The notes under the pieces: generated by a model
Databases searched by the model: none
The model's input: the letters and a program-made list of their open reading frames with translations, nothing else
What the model was told of the DNA's origin: nothing
Part shown: piece by piece, positions 1 to 7,296 of the stretch
Numbering within the stretch: position 1 is the stretch's first letter
Layout: the number at the start of each line of letters is the position of its first letter
Translations under genes and position numbers: made by a program
Source of the DNA: Desertibacillus haloalkaliphilus
GTDB lineage: Bacteria > Bacillota > Bacilli > Bacillales > KJ1-10-99
NCBI RefSeq assembly: GCF_019039105.1
Contig: NZ_JAHPIV010000010.1
Coordinates: forward strand, 110,378 to 174,377
Direction: 5' to 3'
DNA: 64,000 nucleotides

Positions 1-1
1 A

Positions 2-817
2 GCTGAAGGTATTGATGCTTTTGTCGATTGGCTTCACAATGCTGATTTTATCTTTAAGGGAATTGAGAGTTTTATAGGATTTATCGTTGATTTGTTGCAA
101 GTGGTGTTAGGAGCTGTTCCATCTATTTTGTTTATTGTACTATTAGCCGCCCTTGCGTTCTTTATAAATCAAAAGAAGGCTGGTTTGCCGCTGTTTATCC
201 TTTTTGGATTGTTTTTGATTGACAACTTAGGCTATTGGGATGATATGATCCTTACATTGTCCCTTGTCTTAACGGCAGCATTGATTTCAGTTATTGTGGG
301 GATTCCGCTAGGCATCTGGATGTCAAAAAGTAAGGCATTAGAAAGCACTCTTACGCCTGTACTTGATTTCATGCAGACGATGCCGGCCTTTGTTTACTTA
401 ATCCCGGCTGTTGTTTTCTTCGGGATCGGTATGGTACCAGGGGTTATTGCTTCAGTTATTTTTGCAATGCCACCTACAGTTCGCTTAACGAATTTAGGGA
501 TTCGTCAAGTGTCAATGGAACTCATTGAGGCTGCTGAAGCCTTTGGTTCAACTGCGGGGCAAAAACTATTTAAAGTTCAGCTTCCAATGGCTAAGACAAC
601 GATTATGGCTGGCGTGAACCAGAGCATTATGCTAGCCTTATCGATGGTGGTTATCGCATCGATGATTGGTGCTAACGGCCTAGGAGTTGAAGTCTTTTAT
701 GCGGTTGGACGAAATGATGCAGGCGGTGGTTTTGAAGCTGGGATTGCTTTAGTTATTTTAGCGATTATCCTAGATCGTATTACGCAAAGCTTTAACCGCC
801 AACGAGGAGCAGCATAA
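2..817 (+). CDS. opuAB: Glycine betaine ABC transporter permease (OpuAB-like), 5' end outside window
   Basis: Inner-membrane permease of the OpuA-type osmoprotectant importer, which takes up glycine betaine under salt stress with an ATPase (OpuAA) and a binding lipoprotein (OpuAC). The frame is open from base 2, so the gene starts before the window. An internal TTG at 92 is not a convincing start, because the residues before it (AEGIDAFVDWLHN) fit the family's N-terminal tail. Several hydrophobic helices are visible. The EAAxxxG cytoplasmic loop that contacts the ATPase appears as EAAEAFGSTAGQ. The binding-protein gene follows 72 bases later, so the two form one operon. Family assignment is confident. 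Confidence 0.93.
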   Translation, partial: AEGIDAFVDWLHNADFIFKGIESFIGFIVDLLQVVLGAVPSILFIVLLAALAFFINQKKAGLPLFILFGLFLIDNLGYWDDMILTLSLVLTAALISVIVGIPLGIWMSKSKALESTLTPVLDFMQTMPAFVYLIPAVVFFGIGMVPGVIASVIFAMPPTVRLTNLGIRQVSMELIEAAEAFGSTAGQKLFKVQLPMAKTTIMAGVNQSIMLALSMVVIASMIGANGLGVEVFYAVGRNDAGGGFEAGIALVILAIILDRITQSFNRQRGAA

Positions 818-889
818 GACAAAAGAGGGTGTTCACTCTTACATAGAGTACACATAGATAAATTAGAGATAAAAAGGAGAGGGTCAATC

Positions 890-1828
890 ATGAAGAAGTT
901 TAAGAGACTTGGACTACTTGCTGGTCTATCATTAACATTAATTGCAGCGGGTTGTGGTAGCGACGAGGATGCAGCAACAGAAAATGAAGCAGAAGGAACA
1001 GAAGGGGAAGACGTAGTCGAAGAGGCAGATGGCGTTTCGATTGCTGAAGAACTTGATTTTACAATTACAGGGATTGATCCAAGTGCAGGGGTTATGGAAG
1101 CTACTGAACGAGCAATTGAAGAGTATGAATTAGAAGGCTTTAACGTTCAGCCAAGCTCAGATGCAGCGATGACAGCGGCATTAGGGACTGCGATTGAAAA
1201 TGAAGAAGCTATTGTTGTACCTGGTTGGACACCACACTGGAAGTTTTCAAAGTATGATTTAAAATTCTTAGAAGATCCAAAAGGTGTATTTGGTGAAGCA
1301 GAGAATATTCATACGATTGTACGTTTAGGCTTAGAGGAAGATTTACCAGAAGCTTATCAAGTCCTAGATAATTTCTACTGGACACCAGAAGATATGGGTG
1401 AAATTATGATTGCTGTAAATGAAGGTCAAGACCCTGACGAAGCAGCAGCTGAATGGATTGAAAACAACGAAGATAAAGTAGCTGAGTGGACAGATGGCGT
1501 AGGCACGGTTGATGGTGAATCAATCACATTAGCTCTTGTTGCTTGGGATTCTGAAATTGCTTCAACTCATATGATTGCAAATGTCCTAGAAGATATTGGC
1601 TATGATGTTGAAATTAGCCCACTTCAAGCAAACGGTATGTTCCAAGCAGTAGCTGGTGGAAGTGCTGATGCGATTGTTGCTGCTTGGTTACCATTAACGC
1701 ACCAACACTTTATGGATGATCATGAAGGTGAATTTGTAGACTTAGGTGTAAACTTAGAAGGTGCGCAAACTGGACTAGTTGTACCAGCGTATGTTGAAAT
1801 TGATTCAATCGAAGAACTAGTAAACTAA
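890..1828 (+). CDS. opuAC: Glycine betaine-binding lipoprotein (OpuAC-like)
   Basis: Substrate-binding lipoprotein that captures glycine betaine outside the membrane and delivers it to the OpuA permease. A type II signal peptide ends in LIAAGC, with the lipidated Cys at residue 22. An acidic linker rich in Glu and Asp follows. The fold halves are in the circularly permuted order known for Bacillus OpuAC: GWTPHW comes first (residues 112-117, with Trp residues of the ligand cage) and VAWDSEIAST opens the second half. The ATG at 890 has a strong AAAAGGAGAGGG ribosome site. At 312 residues it is slightly longer than B. subtilis OpuAC because of the acidic linker. Confidence 0.95.
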   Translation: MKKFKRLGLLAGLSLTLIAAGCGSDEDAATENEAEGTEGEDVVEEADGVSIAEELDFTITGIDPSAGVMEATERAIEEYELEGFNVQPSSDAAMTAALGTAIENEEAIVVPGWTPHWKFSKYDLKFLEDPKGVFGEAENIHTIVRLGLEEDLPEAYQVLDNFYWTPEDMGEIMIAVNEGQDPDEAAAEWIENNEDKVAEWTDGVGTVDGESITLALVAWDSEIASTHMIANVLEDIGYDVEISPLQANGMFQAVAGGSADAIVAAWLPLTHQHFMDDHEGEFVDLGVNLEGAQTGLVVPAYVEIDSIEELVN

Positions 1829-1843
1829 TGATTGATTGAAGAA

Positions 1844-1872
1844 GGCTTGCTCGTTTGTTGAGCAAGCTTTTC
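1844..1872 (+). terminator. Rho-independent terminator after opuAC
   Basis: GCTTGCTC and GAGCAAGC arms enclose a 7-base loop and are followed by TTTT, 16 bases after the opuAC stop. Confidence 0.85.
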
Positions 1873-2114
1873 TGCTGTTATAGAGCGCAGGTACTGATGT
1901 TTTCCTTCGAGGGGAATACCATGCTACAGTGTGTGGATGACGTATGGCTAGTGATTTTGTCATCGATTGAGCTTAAGATGTGCTATTCAAAACCGTTAAA
2001 TCATGCTAAAATTTACTCATATACGGCTTGGTGTCTATGAGACTTTCATCATATACATAGAGAGAAATAAACTACATACGGGGACGTAGGAATGAGAAAT
2101 GGGGGCAATGAAAG

Positions 2115-3032
2115 ATGTTTGATAATAACGAAAAAGATGGGATTTTACTAGAGAGTGGGACAAATGAATTAGAGATTGTCATGTTTACAGTTGGTTCAGG
2201 TACGTTTGGGATTAACGTATTAAAAGTAAGAGAAATTCTTAACCCTGTCCCAGTAACGGAAACACCGAATGGTCATGAGAACGTTGAAGGAGTGATTCGT
2301 CTTCGTGAGGATGTGATTCCGGTTATTAACTTGGCAAAGGTGTTAGGTTTACCACCATCTGAGCATCAAGAGCAAGATAAATTTATTATTGCAGAGCTAA
2401 ATCAAATGAAAGTAGCCTTTCATGTACATAGTGTATCAAGAATTCATCGAATTTCTTGGGAGCAAATCGAAAAGCCTAGTGAGCTTTCTCAAGGTGTGAA
2501 CGCACACACGATTGGGATTGTAAAGATGGATGAGGGAATGAGCTTACTACTTGATTATGAAAAGATTGTTGTGGATATTAGTCCGGAATCAGGGGTTAAC
2601 GTCGATAGTCTTAAGGTGTTGGGGAAACGAGAACGATCGAATAAAAATATCGTCGTAGCAGAGGATTCACCGATACTACGTAAGCTATTGGAAGATACGC
2701 TAGCTGAAGCTGGTTATGAAAATATTCGCTTTTTTGATGATGGAAAAGGGGCATGGGATTATTTAACTGAATGCGTCGACGAAGAAAACAAGGAATTAAC
2801 AAGTGATATCCATTTAGTTTTAACAGATATTGAGATGCCGAAAATGGATGGTCATCATTTAACGTTGAAAATTAAAGAGCACTCCGTTTTAAAGGACCTT
2901 CCTGTGATTATCTTTTCGTCTCTCATTACGGGAGATTTGTTCCACAAAGGGGAAAAAGTCGGTGCAAATGCTCAAGTAAGTAAACCTGAGATTGTACAAC
3001 TCGTAGAAACAATTGATGAGCATATTTTATAA
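2115..3032 (+). CDS. cheV: Chemotaxis coupling protein CheV (CheW-receiver fusion)
   Basis: Couples chemoreceptors to the CheA kinase and takes part in adaptation. The N-terminal CheW-like domain covers roughly residues 15-160 (TFGINVLKVREIL, VEGVIRLREDVIPVINL). The C-terminal response-regulator receiver domain starts near residue 178, with the acidic pair in VVAEDSP, the phospho-acceptor Asp238 in LTDIEMPKMDG, and a switch Lys in QVSKPE. Length (305 residues) matches Bacillus CheV. It stands alone between two hairpins, so it is probably monocistronic. The 240-base upstream gap has no other gene that I can support. Confidence 0.95.
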   Translation: MFDNNEKDGILLESGTNELEIVMFTVGSGTFGINVLKVREILNPVPVTETPNGHENVEGVIRLREDVIPVINLAKVLGLPPSEHQEQDKFIIAELNQMKVAFHVHSVSRIHRISWEQIEKPSELSQGVNAHTIGIVKMDEGMSLLLDYEKIVVDISPESGVNVDSLKVLGKRERSNKNIVVAEDSPILRKLLEDTLAEAGYENIRFFDDGKGAWDYLTECVDEENKELTSDIHLVLTDIEMPKMDGHHLTLKIKEHSVLKDLPVIIFSSLITGDLFHKGEKVGANAQVSKPEIVQLVETIDEHIL

Positions 3033-3036
3033 GTGT

Positions 3037-3081
3037 GAGTCTGTTCAAAAAAGGAAGAACAACCCCTTTTTGAACAGACTC
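3037..3081. terminator. Long hairpin after cheV
   Basis: Inverted repeat of about 18 bp (GAGTCTGTTCAAAAA with its complement) starts 4 bases after the cheV stop. A second smaller hairpin, CTAATTG/CAATTAG followed by GGGGCTTTTT, lies at about 3122-3152 and carries the T-run. Confidence 0.7.
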
Positions 3082-3181
3082 TATAAGTATTATTAATTGA
3101 ATCGTTCGTTCGAGCAGTCCGTCTAATTGATTTCCCAATTAGAGGGGCTTTTTAATTGCATAAATATTTGTTGTATTTGCG

Positions 3182-3258
3182 GATGAAGGACAAAGTGAGG
3201 GAGAAAAGGCTGGGAATTGTCCTTCATAAAGCGGATGAAAGACAAAATGATGGGATTC
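3182..3258. repeat. 52-bp palindromic repeat, locus 1 (one full and one partial unit)
   Basis: A unit begins GATGAAGGACAAA at 3182 and closes with GTCCTTCATAAAGC. The next GATGAAAGACAAA begins exactly 52 bases later at 3234. Same family as the loci near 12.2, 46.9, 51.9 and 62.3 kb. Confidence 0.8.
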
Positions 3259-3341
3259 AATGGTATACTTTAATGGGTAAACTGGGGAAAATGGTGAGAT
3301 AAAGAATAAAAATTAACTTTGTAAAAGGGAGTGTGTCCATA

Positions 3342-3779
3342 ATGGTTGGAGTAGAACTTGATATGGTTGTGAAAGATAGCTTAAAAGCATTGGAATTATA
3401 CGAAAATATATTTGATATTGAGCGTGTCGAGGTTTCGAACTTTCCTCGTGGTGAAAATGAGGCAGTTTTTCTACTATATAACGTTCGCTTTCATATGTTA
3501 GATGAGAACCCAGATTTCCATTTAATTGCACCCAATCCTGACGACCCTAAAACGAGTTGGGTTAATGTTACTGTCCCAGACATTAAGGAGACCTATGCAA
3601 ATGCGATGGATGTTGGTTGTACAGAGGTGCAGCCGGTGACTGAGCTTCCTGACTACGGGGTATCGAACGCCATATTCATGGACACTTTTGGTTATGTATG
3701 GATGATCCATCAAGTACATAAAGAGGTTAGTCATGAAGAGCGTATACAGCTTTGGGAGGAAAAGAAGAAGGAAGAATGA
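3342..3779 (+). CDS. VOC-family (glyoxalase/bleomycin-resistance-like) protein
   Basis: Small vicinal-oxygen-chelate fold protein, PhnB-like. The beta-alpha-beta pattern shows in VGVELDMVVKDSLKALELYENIFD at the N-terminus and in VSNAIFMDTFGYVWMIHQV at the C-terminus. Such proteins are metal-binding enzymes or resistance factors; the substrate cannot be read from sequence. I prefer the ATG at 3342, about 10 bases from AAGGGAG. The GTG at 3333 would sit only 2 bases from that site. The gene is flanked by the repeat locus and a terminator and seems monocistronic. Confidence 0.8.
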   Translation: MVGVELDMVVKDSLKALELYENIFDIERVEVSNFPRGENEAVFLLYNVRFHMLDENPDFHLIAPNPDDPKTSWVNVTVPDIKETYANAMDVGCTEVQPVTELPDYGVSNAIFMDTFGYVWMIHQVHKEVSHEERIQLWEEKKKEE

Positions 3780-3829
3780 ACAATAGGTATGATCGGGCAA
3801 ACATTGGGCAGAGTTTCGGTGAGTTTAAC

Positions 3830-3869
3830 AAAAAAGCATGGATTTCATCTGTGAACCATGCTTTTTTTG
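3830..3869. terminator. Bidirectional terminator
   Basis: AAAAAAGCATGG and CCATGCTTTTTTT flank a 14-base loop. It can serve the VOC gene on the plus strand and the gene fragment on the minus strand. Confidence 0.85.
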
Positions 3870-3884
3870 CCTTGTTTAGGCTAC

Positions 3885-4028
3885 TTATGAGTATACTGTT
3901 GATATCCAAGACATGTTAGGCCCCATCGCTTGTTCATATTTTAAGACAAAATCGACTTTGTTTAACCAGAAGTCTTTAGCTTGTTCTGAAAGATTGGTAA
4001 TGAATTCTGATGGAACCGCCGTTAACAT
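3885..4028 (-). pseudogene. 3' fragment of an unidentified gene
   Basis: A minus-strand reading frame of 47 codons ends at 3885 and reads like a protein C-terminus (FITNLSEQAKDFW, then YEQAMGPNMSW). There is no ribosome site before its only ATG at 4028, and the frame meets AT-rich non-coding sequence upstream. A bidirectional terminator lies just past its stop. I read it as the remnant of a larger gene whose 5' part was lost; the family is not recognised. Confidence 0.4.
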
Positions 4029-4148
4029 TATTTATTTGACTAATAATAGTTTATTATAAAAAGAAGTTTCCACTTTAAAAAACGGGCGCAATCCTTTACA
4101 CAGGCCCTGCACTCTCTAATGAGACCTAATGAATACAGAGGTGAAAAT

Positions 4149-4691
4149 TTGAAGATCAAAGTGTTATTTATATCAGTAAGTTTAATGTTTATTGCCGCTT
4201 GTGCAGACCAAGGTTATGAAAAAGAAGATACTGCTGCAATCCTAAATGGGGAAGAGATTACATATGAAGATATACTATGGCAATACTCTTTAACAGCAAA
4301 TATTGAAGATACGGTTATTGGTTACTTGAAACAAGAAATTGTTATTTTAGAAGCACAAGATATGGGTATCGTTGTTTCTGATGAAGAAGTTGAAGAAAAT
4401 AAACGGCTCCTATTTCCTGGTTCGGGGGTGAGTGAAAGGTATCAAAAACTTGAAGATAAACAATTTTATGAGGAACAAGCATCATTACTTGGCGTATCTC
4501 CGGAAGATTATTATGAAGTTTGGGAGGAAAAGGCATATCGATCACAAGCCTATATGAATAAATATATTGAAAAAAATTTTGGTACACCTGCTGAAGGAGA
4601 TGATGGAGAGGCGTGGGGTCAACAAATTAACGACCACATTGATCAACTGTTCCATGACTATATAGAAAGCGGAGAGTTGATAATAAATTAG
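4149..4691 (+). CDS. Lipoprotein with SurA/PrsA-N-like region
   Basis: Predicted lipoprotein of 180 residues. The TTG at 4149 is 6 bases after GAGGTG and gives a compact signal peptide ending FIAAC; an upstream ATG at 4119 would add ten residues with no ribosome site. The mature part begins with AAILNGEEITYEDILWQYSL, which resembles the N-terminal helical region of the SurA/PrsA foldases. The parvulin prolyl isomerase domain is absent. A second lipoprotein of related helical design follows at 5461 beyond an oppositely oriented membrane gene. Function is unknown. Confidence 0.7.
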   Translation: MKIKVLFISVSLMFIAACADQGYEKEDTAAILNGEEITYEDILWQYSLTANIEDTVIGYLKQEIVILEAQDMGIVVSDEEVEENKRLLFPGSGVSERYQKLEDKQFYEEQASLLGVSPEDYYEVWEEKAYRSQAYMNKYIEKNFGTPAEGDDGEAWGQQINDHIDQLFHDYIESGELIIN

Positions 4692-4746
4692 TAATAATGG
4701 AAAGAAGCTTCATTCTATTATTGCGAATATAGCAGAACCAAGTTGA

Positions 4747-4783
4747 AAAAGGTCGGCATCCTCATAAGGGTACCGACCTTTTA
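4747..4783 (+). terminator. Rho-independent terminator
   Basis: AAAGGTCGG and CCGACCTTTT arms, 60 bases after the lipoprotein stop. Confidence 0.8.
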
Positions 4784-4800
4784 TGCTGGTTGTTTGCAAA

Positions 4801-5280
4801 TCATATCGGTTGAATAAAAAATAGTGCAAGGATTAGTATGGCTAATGACCAAATAAATGCAAGGTGAACTGTTTTTTCATGACGGTGTCCTTCATTGCTA
4901 TGTTTGTGAACGAGAGAAAAGATGAAAACAAATAGCAAGAGCAGAAAATAAACTACAAAGCTGTAAATCAAAAACCGCCACTCTTGTACCCATTGAAAGA
5001 GCGGAAAGAATTCAAAGAGTAAGGTGAAAATCAAGGATGAGACAACTGCAATCACTACGGTTACCGTAGGCATTTTTTTCAAAATTTTAAAAGTGAAAAA
5101 TTGGCTGTTTTTCTTTGCTTCAAACAAAAAGATGAGATAGAAACATCCTAAAATCACTCCAATAAATAATAAAGTAGCTAGACTAGAAATGAAAGGTGTG
5201 ACCATGGTTAGACGACTTAGCAGCCCTGAAAACTTTTCTGCGAAGACGAGTACTCCAATTAGAAATATTACAATTATCAA
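4801..5280 (-). CDS. Small polytopic membrane protein of unknown function
   Basis: About 159 residues with four hydrophobic helices, the last two separated by a His-rich polar loop (HKHSNEGHRHEK). The start is uncertain. The TTG at 5280 has no clear ribosome site, and the same frame stays open for about 35 more codons upstream without an ATG. Either a start has been lost or a rare start is used. The family is not recognised; a loose resemblance to DUF4181 membrane proteins is only an impression. Confidence 0.55.
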   Translation of the reverse strand: MIIVIFLIGVLVFAEKFSGLLSRLTMVTPFISSLATLLFIGVILGCFYLIFLFEAKKNSQFFTFKILKKMPTVTVVIAVVSSLIFTLLFEFFPLFQWVQEWRFLIYSFVVYFLLLLFVFIFSLVHKHSNEGHRHEKTVHLAFIWSLAILILALFFIQPI

Positions 5281-5460
5281 TTGCCAGCTGGTCCATTTTG
5301 AAAATGAGATACTAAAACCCCCTAGTATTTCTACGTAACATAGAATAACATGATCTATAGTTTTTATACGCTTTATCCATTATTTAGGTTCCCATTTGAT
5401 TACTAGTCCGTTAAAATTAATAGGTGACAATTAAACGGATACTTGTTTCAAAAGGGGAGA

Positions 5461-5967
5461 TTGATTATCAATAAAGGTAGAGTTAGTGCATTTAGTTTAA
5501 TGATTGTTTTATTATTGGCAGCATGCGGAAACTCGTCCGAGGTCAATCAAGATGGGCAAGAGCATCATTTGGTTAATAGCGAGTTTTCGATAGAGGATCA
5601 TGTAGAATATGTAGAGAAGATACAAGATGAACGAGGACTAACCAAAGAAGAAGCTGATGAGGAAGCTTTGCAGAAGTCTCAAGAAACTAGGGAGGTACTT
5701 GAGAACGAAGAGGCTAAAAATTCTAAAGAGGCAAAAGCCAGCATTCAAGAAGAGATCGAACAATTAGGAATTTCTGAAGATGAGTATTGGGAAGAATATA
5801 TGCTTAGCAACTATGCCCACGTGATAATGAGGGAGAAGCTAATGGAGTATGAACGAAATCATAACCCAGCTCGTTGGAATGAACGTCAGCAAGAAATAAT
5901 TGAAGAATTTAAAAATCGTGAATCTCAACAGATCGATGAATTTAAAAGAGAAATAGGGATGAAGTAG
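5461..5967 (+). CDS. Charged helical lipoprotein
   Basis: Predicted lipoprotein whose signal peptide (SAFSLMIVLLLAAC) is followed by a strongly charged, helix-rich body and the segment LGISEDEYWEEYMLSNYAHVIM. That segment matches the LGVSPEDYYEVWEEKAYRSQAYM segment of the lipoprotein at 4149, so the two are distant paralogues. The start is awkward: AAGGGGAG lies 1 base from the TTG at 5461 but 4 bases from an ATT at 5464, which may be the true, rare start or a mutated ATG. A terminator follows directly. Confidence 0.65.
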   Translation: MIINKGRVSAFSLMIVLLLAACGNSSEVNQDGQEHHLVNSEFSIEDHVEYVEKIQDERGLTKEEADEEALQKSQETREVLENEEAKNSKEAKASIQEEIEQLGISEDEYWEEYMLSNYAHVIMREKLMEYERNHNPARWNERQQEIIEEFKNRESQQIDEFKREIGMK

Positions 5968-5972
5968 CGAAG

Positions 5973-6012
5973 GCGCTGAAAAAGTGTGAAAATCACTTTT
6001 TCAGCGTCCTTT
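5973..6012 (+). terminator. Rho-independent terminator
   Basis: GCGCTGAAAAAGTG and CACTTTTTCAGCG arms around a 7-base loop, 6 bases after the stop. Confidence 0.85.
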
Positions 6013-6235
6013 ATGTAATGTGCGGAGCCATTACTCTTCCTGAATTGGCCTGCCTATACTTTATCAGCAGTCTCTGAAGTAGCGCCTATTTCCCTTTTTA
6101 ACGGGTCAAAAAGTCCTGATTTGATGGTTCCTGTTCGATTGTTATTCATTGTTTGATCAGGATATGTAATAAGTGAAATATGCTACAATGAAAAAAGGTG
6201 AATTTTGGAAGAGAGATAACAGGGGGAGAGGTCAT

Positions 6236-6406
6236 TTGGCAAGCTATAATTTATCAGGAATAATCATTTTTATTATCTTAACTGTACTTGCAATTGCACT
6301 AGTGGTTTATATTGTAAAGAAGATTACTAAGCCTAGAAAAGAACTTCAACAAAAAGTAGAAAAGCTAGAAGATGAAGTTCGAGCTTTGAAAAAGGATGAG
6401 AGGTAA
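6236..6406 (+). CDS. Small membrane protein with C-terminal coiled coil
   Basis: 56-residue protein. It has one transmembrane helix (GIIIFIILTVLAIALVVYIV), then a basic patch and a heptad-like tail (LQQKVEKLEDEVRALKK). The TTG at 6236 is chosen because GGGGGAGAGG ends 4 bases before it; the upstream ATG region lacks a ribosome site. Similar one-helix/coiled-coil peptides are common in Bacillaceae and have no assigned function. It has its own terminator. Confidence 0.65.
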   Translation: MASYNLSGIIIFIILTVLAIALVVYIVKKITKPRKELQQKVEKLEDEVRALKKDER

Positions 6407-6418
6407 ACGTTGTTTACG

Positions 6419-6451
6419 AGAGCGGTCATTGAATGAAGGTCGCTTTTTTTC
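6419..6451 (+). terminator. Probable terminator
   Basis: Imperfect AGCG...CGCT hairpin followed by TTTTTTT after the small membrane gene. Confidence 0.6.
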
Positions 6452-6563
6452 TTGAAAACAAGAAGATTTGGTAACAGTGTTATATATGAGAGCTATTAAA
6501 TATACGATGAGAAGAATGTGTTATTTAAATGAAATGGATTTCAAAGAATTGGGGAGAGATACA

Positions 6564-6770
6564 ATGACCTATATATATCTTTTTTATATAACAGTCGGTG
6601 CTATTTTAGGTTTTTTTATACTTGGCCCACTTGGTGCTATTTTAGGTGGTTTTTTAGGGTTTCTTTATGTAGATAGACAATTACAACGTAAGAAGAATGA
6701 GGAGTTAATCTTTAAAAAATTTGAAGAATTAGAAAAAGAAATAAATAAGTTAAAAAACAATAACAGCTAG
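6564..6770 (+). CDS. Small glycine-zipper membrane protein with coiled-coil tail
   Basis: 68-residue protein starting at ATG 6564, 6 bases after GGGGAGA. Two short hydrophobic stretches rich in Gly (VGAILGFFILGPLGAILGG) are followed by a charged coiled-coil tail (FEELEKEINKL). The layout is the same as the preceding 56-residue protein: membrane anchor, then coiled coil. The pair may be diverged relatives. Function is unknown. Confidence 0.65.
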   Translation: MTYIYLFYITVGAILGFFILGPLGAILGGFLGFLYVDRQLQRKKNEELIFKKFEELEKEINKLKNNNS

Positions 6771-6873
6771 TCTTCTTGTTTCACTGTACCGGTGCGATTG
6801 ATCAAGAGCAGTCGCTATTTTACTATTGAGCAGGCCCCCTTGAAGAAGAATAATGTATACGGGAGGGGCTACT

Positions 6874-6948
6874 TTGAAAAAAGTATTTTTGATTTTGTAT
6901 GTACTACTTTTGTTTTATTTTTTATTAACGGATGGAAAAGCGGAGTAA
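6874..6948 (+). CDS. 24-residue hydrophobic peptide
   Basis: A TTG start at 6874 lies 5 bases after GGGAGGGG. It encodes MKKVFLILYVLLLFYFLL followed by TDGKAE and a stop. A compact terminator begins right at the stop. The combination of a strong ribosome site, one membrane helix and its own terminator supports a real micro-gene. No homology is recognised. Confidence 0.5.
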   Translation: MKKVFLILYVLLLFYFLLTDGKAE

Positions 6949-6976
6949 GGAGTTGTCGATGGCAACTCCTATTGTT
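6947..6976 (+). terminator. Terminator of the 24-residue peptide gene
   Basis: GGAGTTG and CAACTCC arms with a 7-base loop, followed by TATTGTTTATT. Confidence 0.6.
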
Positions 6977-7121
6977 TATTGAGTTAATGAGCAGTTTTCT
7001 TTGAGAAGAGTATTGCTAAATTATGAAGTATTTGAAAATGTTTCAGTATTATGTATGCAAGAAATATAAAGAGAAAATTTGCTCAACTAATGGGCTTTAG
7101 TTAGAGTGCAATTAATAGAAA

Positions 7122-7156
7122 AACAGAACTTCCTAAATTAGAAGTTCTGTTTTTTC
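7122..7156. terminator. Hairpin terminator
   Basis: ACAGAACTTC and GAAGTTCTGT arms, 8-base loop, then TTTTT. The 150 bases before it hold no gene that I can support. Confidence 0.75.
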
Positions 7157-7296
7157 TTGTGTGGTGAAGGGGGCGGAGTGCGCCAATAATGATGATGATC
7201 AAAGAAGTAGGCTTACTCGCACCGTCTTAGGATTAAAGTAAGAGGGCAGAATCATTGAAGATGAGAGGTTGATTCGAAGAGGATCAATTTTGACCT

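Noticed and set aside
1855..2040. 61-codon plus-strand frame after opuAC
   Set aside because: It begins inside the opuAC terminator, lacks a ribosome site and reads unlike a protein.
1980..2040. SigD-type motility promoter before cheV
   Set aside because: TAAA followed 15 bases later by GC is present, but the rest of the -10 does not match GCCGATAT well enough.
6792..7004. 70-codon frame overlapping the 24-residue peptide gene
   Set aside because: No ribosome site and poor composition. The shorter gene in another frame explains the ribosome site and terminator better.
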